In this document: positions 1 to 6,899 of the stretch, one piece after another
Layout: each line of letters begins with the position of its first letter
Position numbering within the stretch: the stretch's first letter is position 1
NCBI GenBank assembly: GCA_023422635.1
Contig: JAFAGO010000022.1
Location: 1-12,074 of the forward strand
Direction: 5' to 3'
Source of the DNA: Bacteroidota bacterium
GTDB taxonomy: Bacteria > Bacteroidota > Bacteroidia > Flavobacteriales > Weeksellaceae
DNA length: 12,074 bases
The notes under the pieces: generated by a model
Told to the model about the DNA's origin: nothing
What the model saw: the letters and a program-made list of their open reading frames with translations, nothing else
Databases searched by the model: none
Made by a program: the position numbers and the translations under genes

Positions 1-120
1 AATGGCTGTTTGTAATAAGCTGCTCAAACAATCGTTCGGAATCCTGAAATCCAGAAAACCGTATTGTGAAAATTTTTCGCTAATTTCTGCATAGAAAATT
101 TGGCCGTTACCATAGTTCTA
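1..120. other. Left-edge stretch with no assignable gene
   Basis: No complete gene is visible. On the minus strand a reading frame beginning NYGNGQIFYAEISEKF runs from about 117 off the left edge without a stop and has a protein-like composition. It is preceded by an in-frame TAG (118-120) and has no start codon. It could be the remnant of a gene cut by insertion of the neighbouring Fic cassette, whose repeat starts at 121. I cannot name it, and about 39 codons are too few to be sure it is coding. Confidence 0.3.
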
Positions 121-137
121 TGTTAGCAGAAGGCAGA
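121..137 (+). repeat. Left copy of 17-bp inverted repeat flanking the RhuM-Fic gene
   Basis: TGTTAGCAGAAGGCAGA here matches the reverse complement of 1139-1155 (CGTTAGCAGAAAGCAGA) at 15 of 17 positions. It lies 2 nt beyond the stop codon of the enclosed gene. The GTTAGCA inside it resembles an integron core site (GTTRRRY), and its counterpart TGCTAAC at 1148-1154 resembles an inverse core site. The repeat pair is seen directly; the recombination role is inference. Confidence 0.7.
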
Positions 138-139
138 AT

Positions 140-1099
140 TTATGAGTTTATTAAATTACAGATTAATTTTATCATTAGTTCTTTTTCATTTGGATTACTT
201 TGAGCAACCAAAAGTGCTAAAGCAATTAATGCATTATCGTTTATTTTGTTTTCTCCGTTGTTTTTTAGCAAATGTCTATTTTTTTCAAGAAACCAAACAA
301 ATAGAAATGCTCCAATTCTTTTGTTTCCGTCAGAAAAAGGATGGTTTTTTATGACAAAGTAGAGTAGATTTGAAGCTTGTTCTTCAATTGTAGGATAAAG
401 ATAAATTCCGTCAAAAGTTTGTGTAATTGATTTTAGAATTCCTTCAAAACTCTTATCTTTTTGATTCCCAAAAAGTTCTGTGGCTTCTTTTTGTTCAATC
501 AATTTAATTTTTAATTCAGAAATTGCTTTGCAAGCTTGTTTATAATGAATTTCATATGTTATGTTTTCATTTAACGATTTTAATTCCAGATTGTTACTGT
601 CAAATTGATTTAGAAGTATAAAACTTTTCGTATATTTTGTTAAGATATTTAAAAGTCCTTTTGCTTCGCTAATTTCATTTGTATTATTGTCAGTTTCTGC
701 AATAATTTGAATTAATTGATTGAGTTCTTTCAAGCGTTTTTGGTTGATTGAATATCCTTGAATTAGATATTCCTTTAACCGTTTAGTTGCCCAAATTCTA
801 AATTGGGTTCCTTGTTTTGAATTTACTCTATAACCAATAGAAATAATTGCATCAAGATTGTAAAAATCTACTTGATATGTTTTTCCATCTAAGGCAGTTG
901 TTGCATTTTTTGCAACAACTGAATTTTTGTTAAGTTCTTCAGTTGAAAAAATATTTTTTAAGTGTCTGGAAATAACAGATTTATCACGATTAAAAAGTTC
1001 TGAAATCTGATTTAAAGAAAGCCAAACTGTTTCATTTTCAAACCGAACCTCGATTTGAGTTTCACCATTTGAAGATTTATATAATTCGATTGTATTCAC
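140..1099 (-). CDS. RhuM-type virulence protein with C-terminal Fic/Doc domain
   Basis: This 319-residue protein has a RhuM-like N-terminal half (about residues 3-120; key stretches VWLSLNQISELFNRDKSVIS and YRVNSKQGTQFRIWATKRL) that looks like an HTH-type DNA-binding module. A charged linker follows. The C-terminal Fic/Doc domain carries the signature HPFSDGNKR at residues 253-261. The catalytic His253 and the phosphate-binding D-GNK-R residues are all present, so it is probably active. Fic/Doc enzymes transfer AMP or phosphate to target proteins, and Doc acts as a toxin; the target here is unknown. No partner antitoxin gene is visible. The length fits the RhuM-Fic family. The start is GTG: the N-terminus aligns with the family there and no ATG lies near. 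The gene sits alone between inverted repeats, which suggests acquisition as a cassette. Confidence 0.88.
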   Translation of the reverse strand: MNTIELYKSSNGETQIEVRFENETVWLSLNQISELFNRDKSVISRHLKNIFSTEELNKNSVVAKNATTALDGKTYQVDFYNLDAIISIGYRVNSKQGTQFRIWATKRLKEYLIQGYSINQKRLKELNQLIQIIAETDNNTNEISEAKGLLNILTKYTKSFILLNQFDSNNLELKSLNENITYEIHYKQACKAISELKIKLIEQKEATELFGNQKDKSFEGILKSITQTFDGIYLYPTIEEQASNLLYFVIKNHPFSDGNKRIGAFLFVWFLEKNRHLLKNNGENKINDNALIALALLVAQSNPNEKELMIKLICNLINS

Positions 1100-1103
1100 T
1101 TTC

Positions 1104-1137
1104 CAAAGATAGTGAAATTTTTAAGCGGAATGTTCAA
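1104..1137 (-). promoter_or_regulatory. Putative Bacteroidota-type promoter for the RhuM-Fic gene
   Basis: On the minus strand TATCTTTG (1111-1104) fits the -7 consensus TAnnTTTG exactly, and TTG (1137-1135) lies 23 nt upstream, at the long end of the usual 17-23 nt spacer. The -7 box ends only 4 nt before the GTG start, so transcription would begin at or just past the start codon and give a leaderless or nearly leaderless mRNA. If that is right, the cassette carries its own promoter. Confidence 0.5.
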
Positions 1138-1139
1138 AT
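1123..1139 (+). repeat. Direct repeat copy 1 (17 bp)
   Basis: AAGCGGAATGTTCAAAT recurs at 1203-1219 as AAGCCGAATGTTCAAAT, with one mismatch and an 80-nt period. This copy abuts the right inverted repeat and overlaps the -33 region of the Fic promoter. The other copy lies inside the loop of the attC-like element. The function is unknown. Confidence 0.6.
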
Positions 1140-1155
1140 CTGCTTTCTGCTAACG
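1139..1155 (-). repeat. Right copy of 17-bp inverted repeat flanking the RhuM-Fic gene
   Basis: The reverse complement, CGTTAGCAGAAAGCAGA, matches 121-137 at 15 of 17 positions. It lies upstream of the Fic start and promoter, so the pair encloses exactly one transcription unit. It overlaps the start of the foldable element that follows. Confidence 0.7.
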
Positions 1156-1278
1156 TTTCGGGGCTTTGCGAGGGAGCGGATTTTAGAACTACCTTTAATA
1201 CGAAGCCGAATGTTCAAATTTACGAAAAATTTTCAATCAAAGCACTTCGCCCGCTCTCTTGCAAAACCCTTGTTACAG
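1148..1278 (+). repeat. Foldable attC-like element (131 bp)
   Basis: The element opens with TGCTAAC (1148-1154) and closes with GTTACAG (1272-1278). Inside these, GGGGCTTTGCGAGGGAGCGG (1160-1179) pairs with 1250-1269, about 16 of 20 positions complementary. This leaves a central AT-rich loop of about 70 nt. Inverse core, paired stem, variable loop and core is the layout of an integron attC site, and the length is typical of long ones. The closing core does not fit GTTRRRY exactly (GTTACAG). No integron integrase is in the window, so this may equally be a related Bacteroidota intergenic repeat. Confidence 0.5.
1203..1219 (+). repeat. Direct repeat copy 2 (17 bp)
   Basis: AAGCCGAATGTTCAAAT is the second copy of the repeat at 1123-1139, with one mismatch. 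It lies in the single-stranded loop predicted for the attC-like element. It may record an earlier slippage or a partial duplication of a cassette end. Confidence 0.55.
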
Positions 1279-1407
1279 GCTGGCGTTCTTTCAAATCGTA
1301 TTAATTTGTTTTATTTTTACCCATCAAGACCTACCCTTTGTTAAGTCTATCTTTAAGTGTTGGCTTATGGAACTTGCCAAAGTGTGTGTCTGGTGTATTG
1401 CTAGACA

Positions 1408-3834
1408 TTAAAACTCAAATATAAATCCAATTGAAGGAACAATTGTAGCTGACCTTTGGTTTAAAATTAAAGGAATACCGTTGCTTCCGTCTGATTTAAT
1501 AGGTTGACCATCTGTTGTTTTAAATCCAGAGTTGTCTTCTAATCTCTCAAAAGTAAATCTAGGTAAATATGGTGTCTTGTAGTACAAAATATTTTGAAAA
1601 TCTACAAATACATCTAAACTTACTTTTTTGAAATTAAATTTTTTATCTACTCTCAAATCCAATTGATTGAAAATAGGAAGTCGTTTGTTGTTCAGCTGTG
1701 TATAATCATAAACTCCTGTTCCGGTGGTAAGATACATAGCTGTAGATGCGTTCATATCAAAAGGCGTATAAGGTTGTCCTCCTGCAATTCTGTATTTTAA
1801 GCCTATATCCCAATTCTTTTTGAATTTATAACCGAAAGTTGCAGAAACAATAAATCCATAATCCCAAGTTGAAGGTTTAAATTTTCCATCTATACCTGAA
1901 AATTCAGATTTGTAAAGCGTGGCACTGGCAACGTAAAATAGATTTTTAATCAATTTTTGTTGAATATATGCTTCGATTCCATAAACTCTTCCTCGTCCTG
2001 TTGAAGTGTATTTATCGCTACCAACAGCCGAATAATCTGTACCAATATTTGCATAAGAAATCCCATTAGTTAAGGATATTGGATAGTTTCTATAATCTTT
2101 ATAAAATGCTTCAAATGTAATTCGTAAATCATTTTTTGGAACAAATTCAGTCCCGATTGTATAATGAATAGAATTGGTGTATTTTAAGTCTTTATTGCTA
2201 AGTGTTCCGTTGTTGTCTTTATATCCAAGCATTGTGTAAACAGGTAATTTGTAATAACTCCCCACCGATGCCGAAATATTCCATTTATTGTTGAAGATAT
2301 AAGAAAATGAAGCTCTTGGAGATAATGTTCTTAATGGATTTAACCCATTTTTTGTATAGGTATTGATGTCTGCCCGAACACCTCCCGATACTAAAAATCT
2401 ATCGTCAAAAAAATATTTAGCAACCTGACCATACGCACCCAATTTGAAAAAATCAATTGCTGAATTGGTTGAAAAAGATATAGCAGGGCTAATCGTATTT
2501 CCTAAACTATCTTTTATTTCATCCTTAACTGTGTTGAAAATAGAAGCATCGTACTTCACATATTGAGCATCAACACCGTAACTGTATTTCCAACCGTTTT
2601 TAAACTTATTCATATCAAAGCGAAGCTTATTTTCCGTTTCGTGACTTCCCAAACTGAACAATTTATTACCGCTTTTTGAGGCGTTATTTTCATAACGGTC
2701 AGCACCATTAAAAAACATATTTCTACTCAATGCAATGGTAAAGTATCCGTTGTTCACTAATCGTTTTAATGTTGCTCCAACTGTATAATTCCACTGTTTA
2801 ATCAATGGATTAGCACGGTTGATGTATTCTGTATTTGCATCACTCTTTTTGGGAGCAGCTAATTTAAAATTGTCAATAGCACCAATTCCAATAAAATTAA
2901 TCTCAGTTTTATTGTTTATTTTGTGGTTAACTTTATATTGAAAATCATAGTAATCAGGTCTAATCGGTAAATCCAATAACTTAAATAAAAATTGTAAATA
3001 CGAGCGTCTTGCCGAAGCCATAAAAGTAGTTTTTCTTCCTAAAGGACCTTCTAACATTGCTGCAAATTCTGTTCCTGACAAGCGAAAATTTCCACTTAAT
3101 TTATCGGGATTTCCATTTCGTTGCTTGATAACAATTGTTGAAGCCAAAGCATTATCATACCTGGCATTAAAAGCCGAAGAAGTAAGTTGCACATCTTGTA
3201 TAAACGAAACATTTAAAATCCCTGTTGCTCCGCCACTTGCTCCTTGCGTTTGAAAATGGTTTAAAACAGGAATTTCAATCCCGTCTAAATAATATACATT
3301 TTCACTGGGACCACCACCACGAACAATAATATCGTTTCTGTTGGGTGTAGTACCGCCTGCTACTCCCGGTAAAACTTGAATCACTTTTGAAACATCAAAA
3401 TTCCCGCCCGGATTAGATTTTATTTCTTCGGCAGTTAATTTTTGTGTTGCCAGCGGAGTTACCATATCAGTAGCTCTAACAGATTTCCCTGCATTAATAA
3501 CAACTTCTTCTAATGCTTGACTTTTTGAATCTAATTCAATTTGAAGTACTAGAGCATTTCCTGAACTTACATTTAGATTGTATTGTTCAAATACTTCATA
3601 TCCAATGTAAGAAGCTTTTAAATTATATTTTCCTACTGGTATTTTGATAGAAAAAGAACCATTTTCACCAGTTACAACACCTAAAGTATCTGTGCCAAAA
3701 AATTGTATTGCTGCACCAATTAATTCTTCTTGTGTATTCTTGTCCTTTACAGTACCTGAAATCGTTCCTAATGTTTGAGCATTGAGTTGCGCGGATAACA
3801 TTGTTGCAACAAGAATAAAAATCAACCTTTTCAT
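1408..3834 (-). CDS. TonB-dependent outer-membrane receptor with carboxypeptidase-like N-terminal domain
   Basis: This 808-residue protein starts with a signal peptide (residues 1-20, hydrophobic core LIFILVATML, cleavage probably after NAQ). A CarboxypepD_reg-like beta-sandwich follows (about 22-102, GTISGTVKDKNTQEELIGA ... GENGSFSIKIPVGKY). A TonB-box-like segment LEEVVINA (109-116) leads into the plug (about 120-240, with DIIVRGGGPSENVYYLDGIEIP-type residues at 168-189). The rest is a beta-barrel ending in IGFIFEF, with the terminal Phe expected for outer-membrane insertion. Such receptors import ligands with TonB-ExbBD energy. No SusD partner gene is adjacent, so it is not a classic Sus pair, and the substrate cannot be read from sequence. 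It is transcribed divergently from the MarR-led carotenoid operon across a shared 111-bp region, which makes co-regulation possible but unproven. Confidence 0.92.
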   Translation of the reverse strand: MKRLIFILVATMLSAQLNAQTLGTISGTVKDKNTQEELIGAAIQFFGTDTLGVVTGENGSFSIKIPVGKYNLKASYIGYEVFEQYNLNVSSGNALVLQIELDSKSQALEEVVINAGKSVRATDMVTPLATQKLTAEEIKSNPGGNFDVSKVIQVLPGVAGGTTPNRNDIIVRGGGPSENVYYLDGIEIPVLNHFQTQGASGGATGILNVSFIQDVQLTSSAFNARYDNALASTIVIKQRNGNPDKLSGNFRLSGTEFAAMLEGPLGRKTTFMASARRSYLQFLFKLLDLPIRPDYYDFQYKVNHKINNKTEINFIGIGAIDNFKLAAPKKSDANTEYINRANPLIKQWNYTVGATLKRLVNNGYFTIALSRNMFFNGADRYENNASKSGNKLFSLGSHETENKLRFDMNKFKNGWKYSYGVDAQYVKYDASIFNTVKDEIKDSLGNTISPAISFSTNSAIDFFKLGAYGQVAKYFFDDRFLVSGGVRADINTYTKNGLNPLRTLSPRASFSYIFNNKWNISASVGSYYKLPVYTMLGYKDNNGTLSNKDLKYTNSIHYTIGTEFVPKNDLRITFEAFYKDYRNYPISLTNGISYANIGTDYSAVGSDKYTSTGRGRVYGIEAYIQQKLIKNLFYVASATLYKSEFSGIDGKFKPSTWDYGFIVSATFGYKFKKNWDIGLKYRIAGGQPYTPFDMNASTAMYLTTGTGVYDYTQLNNKRLPIFNQLDLRVDKKFNFKKVSLDVFVDFQNILYYKTPYLPRFTFERLEDNSGFKTTDGQPIKSDGSNGIPLILNQRSATIVPSIGFIFEF

Positions 3835-3857
3835 ACTTTAAATCCATTCATTTAGTG

Positions 3858-3865
3858 CAAAAGTA
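3858..3865 (-). promoter_or_regulatory. Putative -7 box for the TonB-dependent receptor gene
   Basis: On the minus strand this reads TACTTTTG, an exact TAnnTTTG, 23 nt before the ATG, which leaves a short leader. No good TTG -33 element is found at the normal distance, so the promoter may be weak or need an activator. The palindrome at 3872-3913 covers the position where the -33 contacts would fall. Confidence 0.5.
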
Positions 3866-3871
3866 AACTTT

Positions 3872-3913
3872 ATTTTTAAATAATAGTGTAATATTGTACT
3901 TTATTTTAAAAAT
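3872..3913. promoter_or_regulatory. 42-bp imperfect palindrome, candidate MarR operator
   Basis: Two 21-nt arms meet at 3892/3893 and agree at 16 of 21 positions. The core AGTnnAATATTnnACT (3885-3900) is symmetric except for two dinucleotides. It overlaps the TTG of the marR promoter and lies just upstream of the TonB receptor -7 box, so a bound dimer could repress both directions. The symmetry is direct observation. Binding by the adjacent MarR-type protein is inferred from position, since MarR proteins commonly bind palindromes in their own promoter. AT-rich DNA produces some symmetry by chance. Confidence 0.5.
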
Positions 3914-3926
3914 AGTAGTATGTTTG
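3894..3926 (+). promoter_or_regulatory. Putative promoter of the marR-crt operon
   Basis: TTG (3894-3896), a 22-nt spacer and TATGTTTG (3919-3926) fit the Flavobacterium/Bacteroides promoter consensus TTG-N17-23-TAnnTTTG. Transcription would start near 3931-3934, about 12-15 nt before the ATG at 3946. It is the only consensus promoter I found ahead of the operon, and the tight gene spacing suggests it serves all genes to the photolyase remnant. Confidence 0.65.
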
Positions 3927-3945
3927 TATTCTAAGATTTTTAGTA

Positions 3946-4590
3946 ATGAATTACGGTTTATTAAAAGATATTATTGATTTAGTAGAACAATATGAGTTGG
4001 AAAATTCTAAAACTAATGAAATTACAGTCAAGGGTTTTAGAAAATGGATTGCTTATAATTTGAAAGAAAACGGGGTAGAGCCTGATTGGGAAGGAAAAGA
4101 GGCTGGAAGAAGCCCTGAAAGTGTCATTAATACGCTTATAGTACGCATGAATCGCTATGCTAAGAGTTATTCCAAATCGGCAATAATTGATTCTGACTTT
4201 TCAACACAAGAGGATTTTATTTTTTTAATCAATTTAAAAGCATTTGGTGAAATGACTAAGATGGAATTAATCAAAAAGAACGTGCAGGAGAAACCCGCAG
4301 GTATGCAAATTATTAATCGTTTGATTGCTCAAAAGTGGGTAGCACAAAAAGATTCCAAAACCGACAAAAGAAGTAAAGTGATTTCTATTACAGACAAAGG
4401 GTTGAAAGCTTTAGACGCTCAAATGGATAAAATCAGACAAGCTACTTCTATTGTTACGGGCGATTTAACTTACAATGAAAAAATGGAATTAATAAGGCTT
4501 CTTAATAAATTGAATGATTTTCATCAGCCTATTTATGATAAAAATATAGAAACAGAGAATTTATTGAAAGAAGCATTAAAAAAAGATTAG
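3946..4590 (+). CDS. MarR-family transcriptional regulator of the carotenoid operon
   Basis: This 214-residue protein has a winged helix-turn-helix core at about residues 83-160. The recognition region is EMTKMELIKKNVQEKPAGMQIINRLIAQKWV, followed by the wing signature DKRSK (140-144) and ITDKGLKAL. RSPESVINTLIVRMNRYAKSY (55-75) looks like the first dimerisation helix. The first 50 or so residues extend beyond a normal MarR of about 140-150 residues and have no fold I recognise. It is the first gene of the operon, ends 2 nt before crtI, and sits beside a palindrome in its promoter, which together suggest autoregulation and control of pigment genes. The inducer is unknown. The ATG lies 19 nt after a consensus -7 box, which supports this start. 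Confidence 0.85.
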   Translation: MNYGLLKDIIDLVEQYELENSKTNEITVKGFRKWIAYNLKENGVEPDWEGKEAGRSPESVINTLIVRMNRYAKSYSKSAIIDSDFSTQEDFIFLINLKAFGEMTKMELIKKNVQEKPAGMQIINRLIAQKWVAQKDSKTDKRSKVISITDKGLKALDAQMDKIRQATSIVTGDLTYNEKMELIRLLNKLNDFHQPIYDKNIETENLLKEALKKD

Positions 4591-4592
4591 AG

Positions 4593-6059
4593 ATGAGAAT
4601 AGCCATTATAGGTTCAGGATTTTCAGGACTTTCTGCTGCTGCTTATGCTGCAAAAAATGGAAATGAAGTACACGTTTTTGAAAAGCACAACCAAGCAGGT
4701 GGAAGAGCAAGGCAATTTTGCACGCCCCAAGGCTATGTCTTTGATATGGGACCTAGTTGGTATTGGATGCCGGATATTATTGAAAGATTTTTTGCGGATT
4801 TCGGGTACAAACAAACGGATTTTTTTGAATTGGTTTCTTTAAATCCACAGTTTGAAATGATTTTTTCGGATTTAAAAATTGATGTACCTGAAAGCTTGGA
4901 TGAATTGAAAAATCTTTTTGAAGAAATAGAACCCGGTGCAGGCAAGCAATTGGAGAAATTTATACAATCGGCAAAATTCAAATACGAAGTAGGAATGCAG
5001 GATTTTGTAAACAAACCTTGTCATAGTTGGGCTGAGTTTATTGCTCCGAAAATTGCTAAGAGTGCTTTGAAGCTTGATTTACTGACAAATTTCAGAAGTT
5101 ATGTTGCCCGCTATTTTAAAAATGAAAAACTGAGAACTTTGATGGAGTTTCCTGTTATATTTTTAGGAGCATCTCCAAAAAATATTCCTGCATTGTATAG
5201 TCTGATGAACTACGGAGGTTACGCTCTGGGTACACATTATCCAATGGGTGGTTTTTACCAGTTGGTTTTAGCAATGAAAAGTGTGGCTGAAAAACAAGGA
5301 GCTAAATTTCATTTTAATAAAACCGTTGAATGTATCAATACTCAAAATGGGGAAGTAAAATCTCTTACAATTAATGGAGAGAATGTTGAATTTGATGCAG
5401 TTATTGCTTCTTCGGATTATCACCACACTGAATCACTTTTGGATAGCGACTTCAGAAATTATGATGAGCAATATTGGAAGAAAAGAACTTTTGCTCCATC
5501 AAGTCTGATTTTTTATTTGGGTATAAATGAAACGATTCCTAATTTAAAACATCATACGCTTTTCTTTGAAAACGATTTAGATGACCATATTGATTGTATT
5601 TACGGTCATAAAAGATGGCCTGAAAATCCTTTGTTTTATGCGTGCTGTCCTTCAAAGACAGATGATAACGTTGCCCCAAAAGGAAAAGAAAATTTGTTTT
5701 TACTTATGCCTGTAGCAATAGGAATTAATGATGATGAAAGTATTCGTGAAAAATATCTTAGAGATATGCTGTTAAGAATCGAAAAACACACCGGCATCAG
5801 TGATTTAAAATCTAAAATTGAATACCAAAGAAGTTATTGTGTGCGTGATTTTGTTTCTGATTACAGTGCTTACGGAGGGAATGCTTATGGTTTGGCTAAT
5901 ACGCTAAATCAAACAGCGGTATTAAAACCAAAACTCAGGAACAAAAAATTAAAAAACTTATACTACACTGGACAATTAACCGTACCGGGACCTGGGGTTC
6001 CGCCATCAATAATATCAGGAAAAATAGTAGCAGATGAAGTTAACCGATTAAATAAATAA
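4593..6059 (+). CDS. crtI: Phytoene desaturase
   Basis: This FAD-dependent enzyme removes hydrogens from phytoene in steps to give lycopene. The 488 residues match the usual CrtI length. The N-terminal dinucleotide-binding site GSGFSG (7-12) and FEKHNQAGGRAR (29-40) are intact, as is DMGPSWYWMPDIIERFF. The C-terminal FAD motif reads YYTGQLTVPGPGVPPSIISG. CrtN/CrtP-type or retinol-saturase-like relatives share this fold, but location directly ahead of phytoene synthase and in one operon with crtZ and a lycopene cyclase supports CrtI. The ATG is 2 nt after the marR stop, so the two are probably translationally coupled. The number of desaturation steps cannot be read from the sequence. Confidence 0.95.
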   Translation: MRIAIIGSGFSGLSAAAYAAKNGNEVHVFEKHNQAGGRARQFCTPQGYVFDMGPSWYWMPDIIERFFADFGYKQTDFFELVSLNPQFEMIFSDLKIDVPESLDELKNLFEEIEPGAGKQLEKFIQSAKFKYEVGMQDFVNKPCHSWAEFIAPKIAKSALKLDLLTNFRSYVARYFKNEKLRTLMEFPVIFLGASPKNIPALYSLMNYGGYALGTHYPMGGFYQLVLAMKSVAEKQGAKFHFNKTVECINTQNGEVKSLTINGENVEFDAVIASSDYHHTESLLDSDFRNYDEQYWKKRTFAPSSLIFYLGINETIPNLKHHTLFFENDLDDHIDCIYGHKRWPENPLFYACCPSKTDDNVAPKGKENLFLLMPVAIGINDDESIREKYLRDMLLRIEKHTGISDLKSKIEYQRSYCVRDFVSDYSAYGGNAYGLANTLNQTAVLKPKLRNKKLKNLYYTGQLTVPGPGVPPSIISGKIVADEVNRLNK

Positions 6060-6062
6060 AAA

Positions 6063-6899
6063 ATGAAAAAACTGTTTGAAGAATTGTCTTACGATGTGAG
6101 TAAAAAGACAACAAAAAAGTATAGCACCAGTTTTTCGTTGGGCATACTAGCGTTAAAGCCGTCAATTAGACCTGCTATTTATGCTATTTATGGTTATGTA
6201 AGATTAGCTGATGAAATTGTGGATAGCTTTCAAGGTTATGATAAAGAAAAATTATTAAATAGATTAAAATTGGAAACCGACAATGCTTTGTCCGAAGGCA
6301 TTTCATTGAATCCAATTTTACAATCTTTTCAAGATACCGCTGTAAAATACAATATAGACAGAACTTTAATAAATCAATTTCTACACAGTATGGAAATGGA
6401 TTTGCAAAAAATAGATTATAATTCTGCATTGTATGAAGAATACATTCACGGTTCAGCGGAAGTGGTTGGTTTAATGTGTTTGCAAGTTTTTACCGCGGGA
6501 AATAAATCTAAATACGAAGAATTGAAGCCTTATGCAATGAAATTAGGTTCGGTTTTTCAAAAAATTAATTTTTTAAGAGATTTGAAAGATGATTATCAAA
6601 TCCTTGGTCGTACTTATTTTCCTAATGTTGATATGTGTTTGTTCGATAATTGTGTGAAATGCCAAATTGAAGAAGATATAGAACAGGAATTTAAACAGGC
6701 ATTAATCGGAATTAAAATGCTTCCTAATTCTTCGAAATTTGGCGTGTATTTGGCTTACAAATATTATTTGACTTTGTTTAAAAAAATCAAAAATAAATCT
6801 TCTAAAGAGATTATGAATAACCGTGTACGTGTTGCTAATCCTGAAAAAGCGTATGTTGCATTTAAGAGTTATCTCAGGTATAAAACAACTTTTTTGTAA
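6063..6899 (+). CDS. crtB: Phytoene synthase
   Basis: It condenses two GGPP molecules head to head into phytoene, the first committed step of C40 carotenoid synthesis. Both Mg-diphosphate-binding aspartate motifs are present: DEIVD (50-54) and DLKDD (173-177, within LRDLKDDYQILGRTYFP, a stretch typical of bacterial CrtB). The length of 278 residues is normal for Bacteroidota CrtB. A squalene/dehydrosqualene synthase (CrtM) is the alternative, but coupling to a C40 lycopene cyclase and hydroxylase argues for phytoene. The gene begins 3 nt after crtI and its TAA overlaps the next ATG (TAATG). No GGPP synthase gene is in the window, so the substrate must come from elsewhere in the genome. Confidence 0.95.
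   Translation: MKKLFEELSYDVSKKTTKKYSTSFSLGILALKPSIRPAIYAIYGYVRLADEIVDSFQGYDKEKLLNRLKLETDNALSEGISLNPILQSFQDTAVKYNIDRTLINQFLHSMEMDLQKIDYNSALYEEYIHGSAEVVGLMCLQVFTAGNKSKYEELKPYAMKLGSVFQKINFLRDLKDDYQILGRTYFPNVDMCLFDNCVKCQIEEDIEQEFKQALIGIKMLPNSSKFGVYLAYKYYLTLFKKIKNKSSKEIMNNRVRVANPEKAYVAFKSYLRYKTTFL

Noticed and set aside
142..354. Plus-strand open frame of 70 codons
   Set aside because: It lies wholly antisense to the Fic domain coding region and has the Phe/Leu/Cys-rich composition typical of a shadow frame.
1069..1344. A 91-codon plus-strand open frame across the spacer between the Fic and TonB genes
   Set aside because: It overlaps the Fic start and the foldable repeat element; its product is low in recognisable motifs and reflects the inverted-repeat sequence, not a protein.
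1360..1381. Inverted repeat TTGGC/GCCAA as terminator for the TonB receptor gene
   Set aside because: The stem is only 5 bp and no T-tract follows on the minus strand, so I did not call a terminator.
4623..5014. Three short open frames overlapping the crtI start region
   Set aside because: All are shadows of crtI in other frames; crtI has full-length family similarity.
6184..6429. Minus-strand 81-codon frame inside crtB
   Set aside because: It is antisense to the catalytic part of crtB, with no motif and no promoter.
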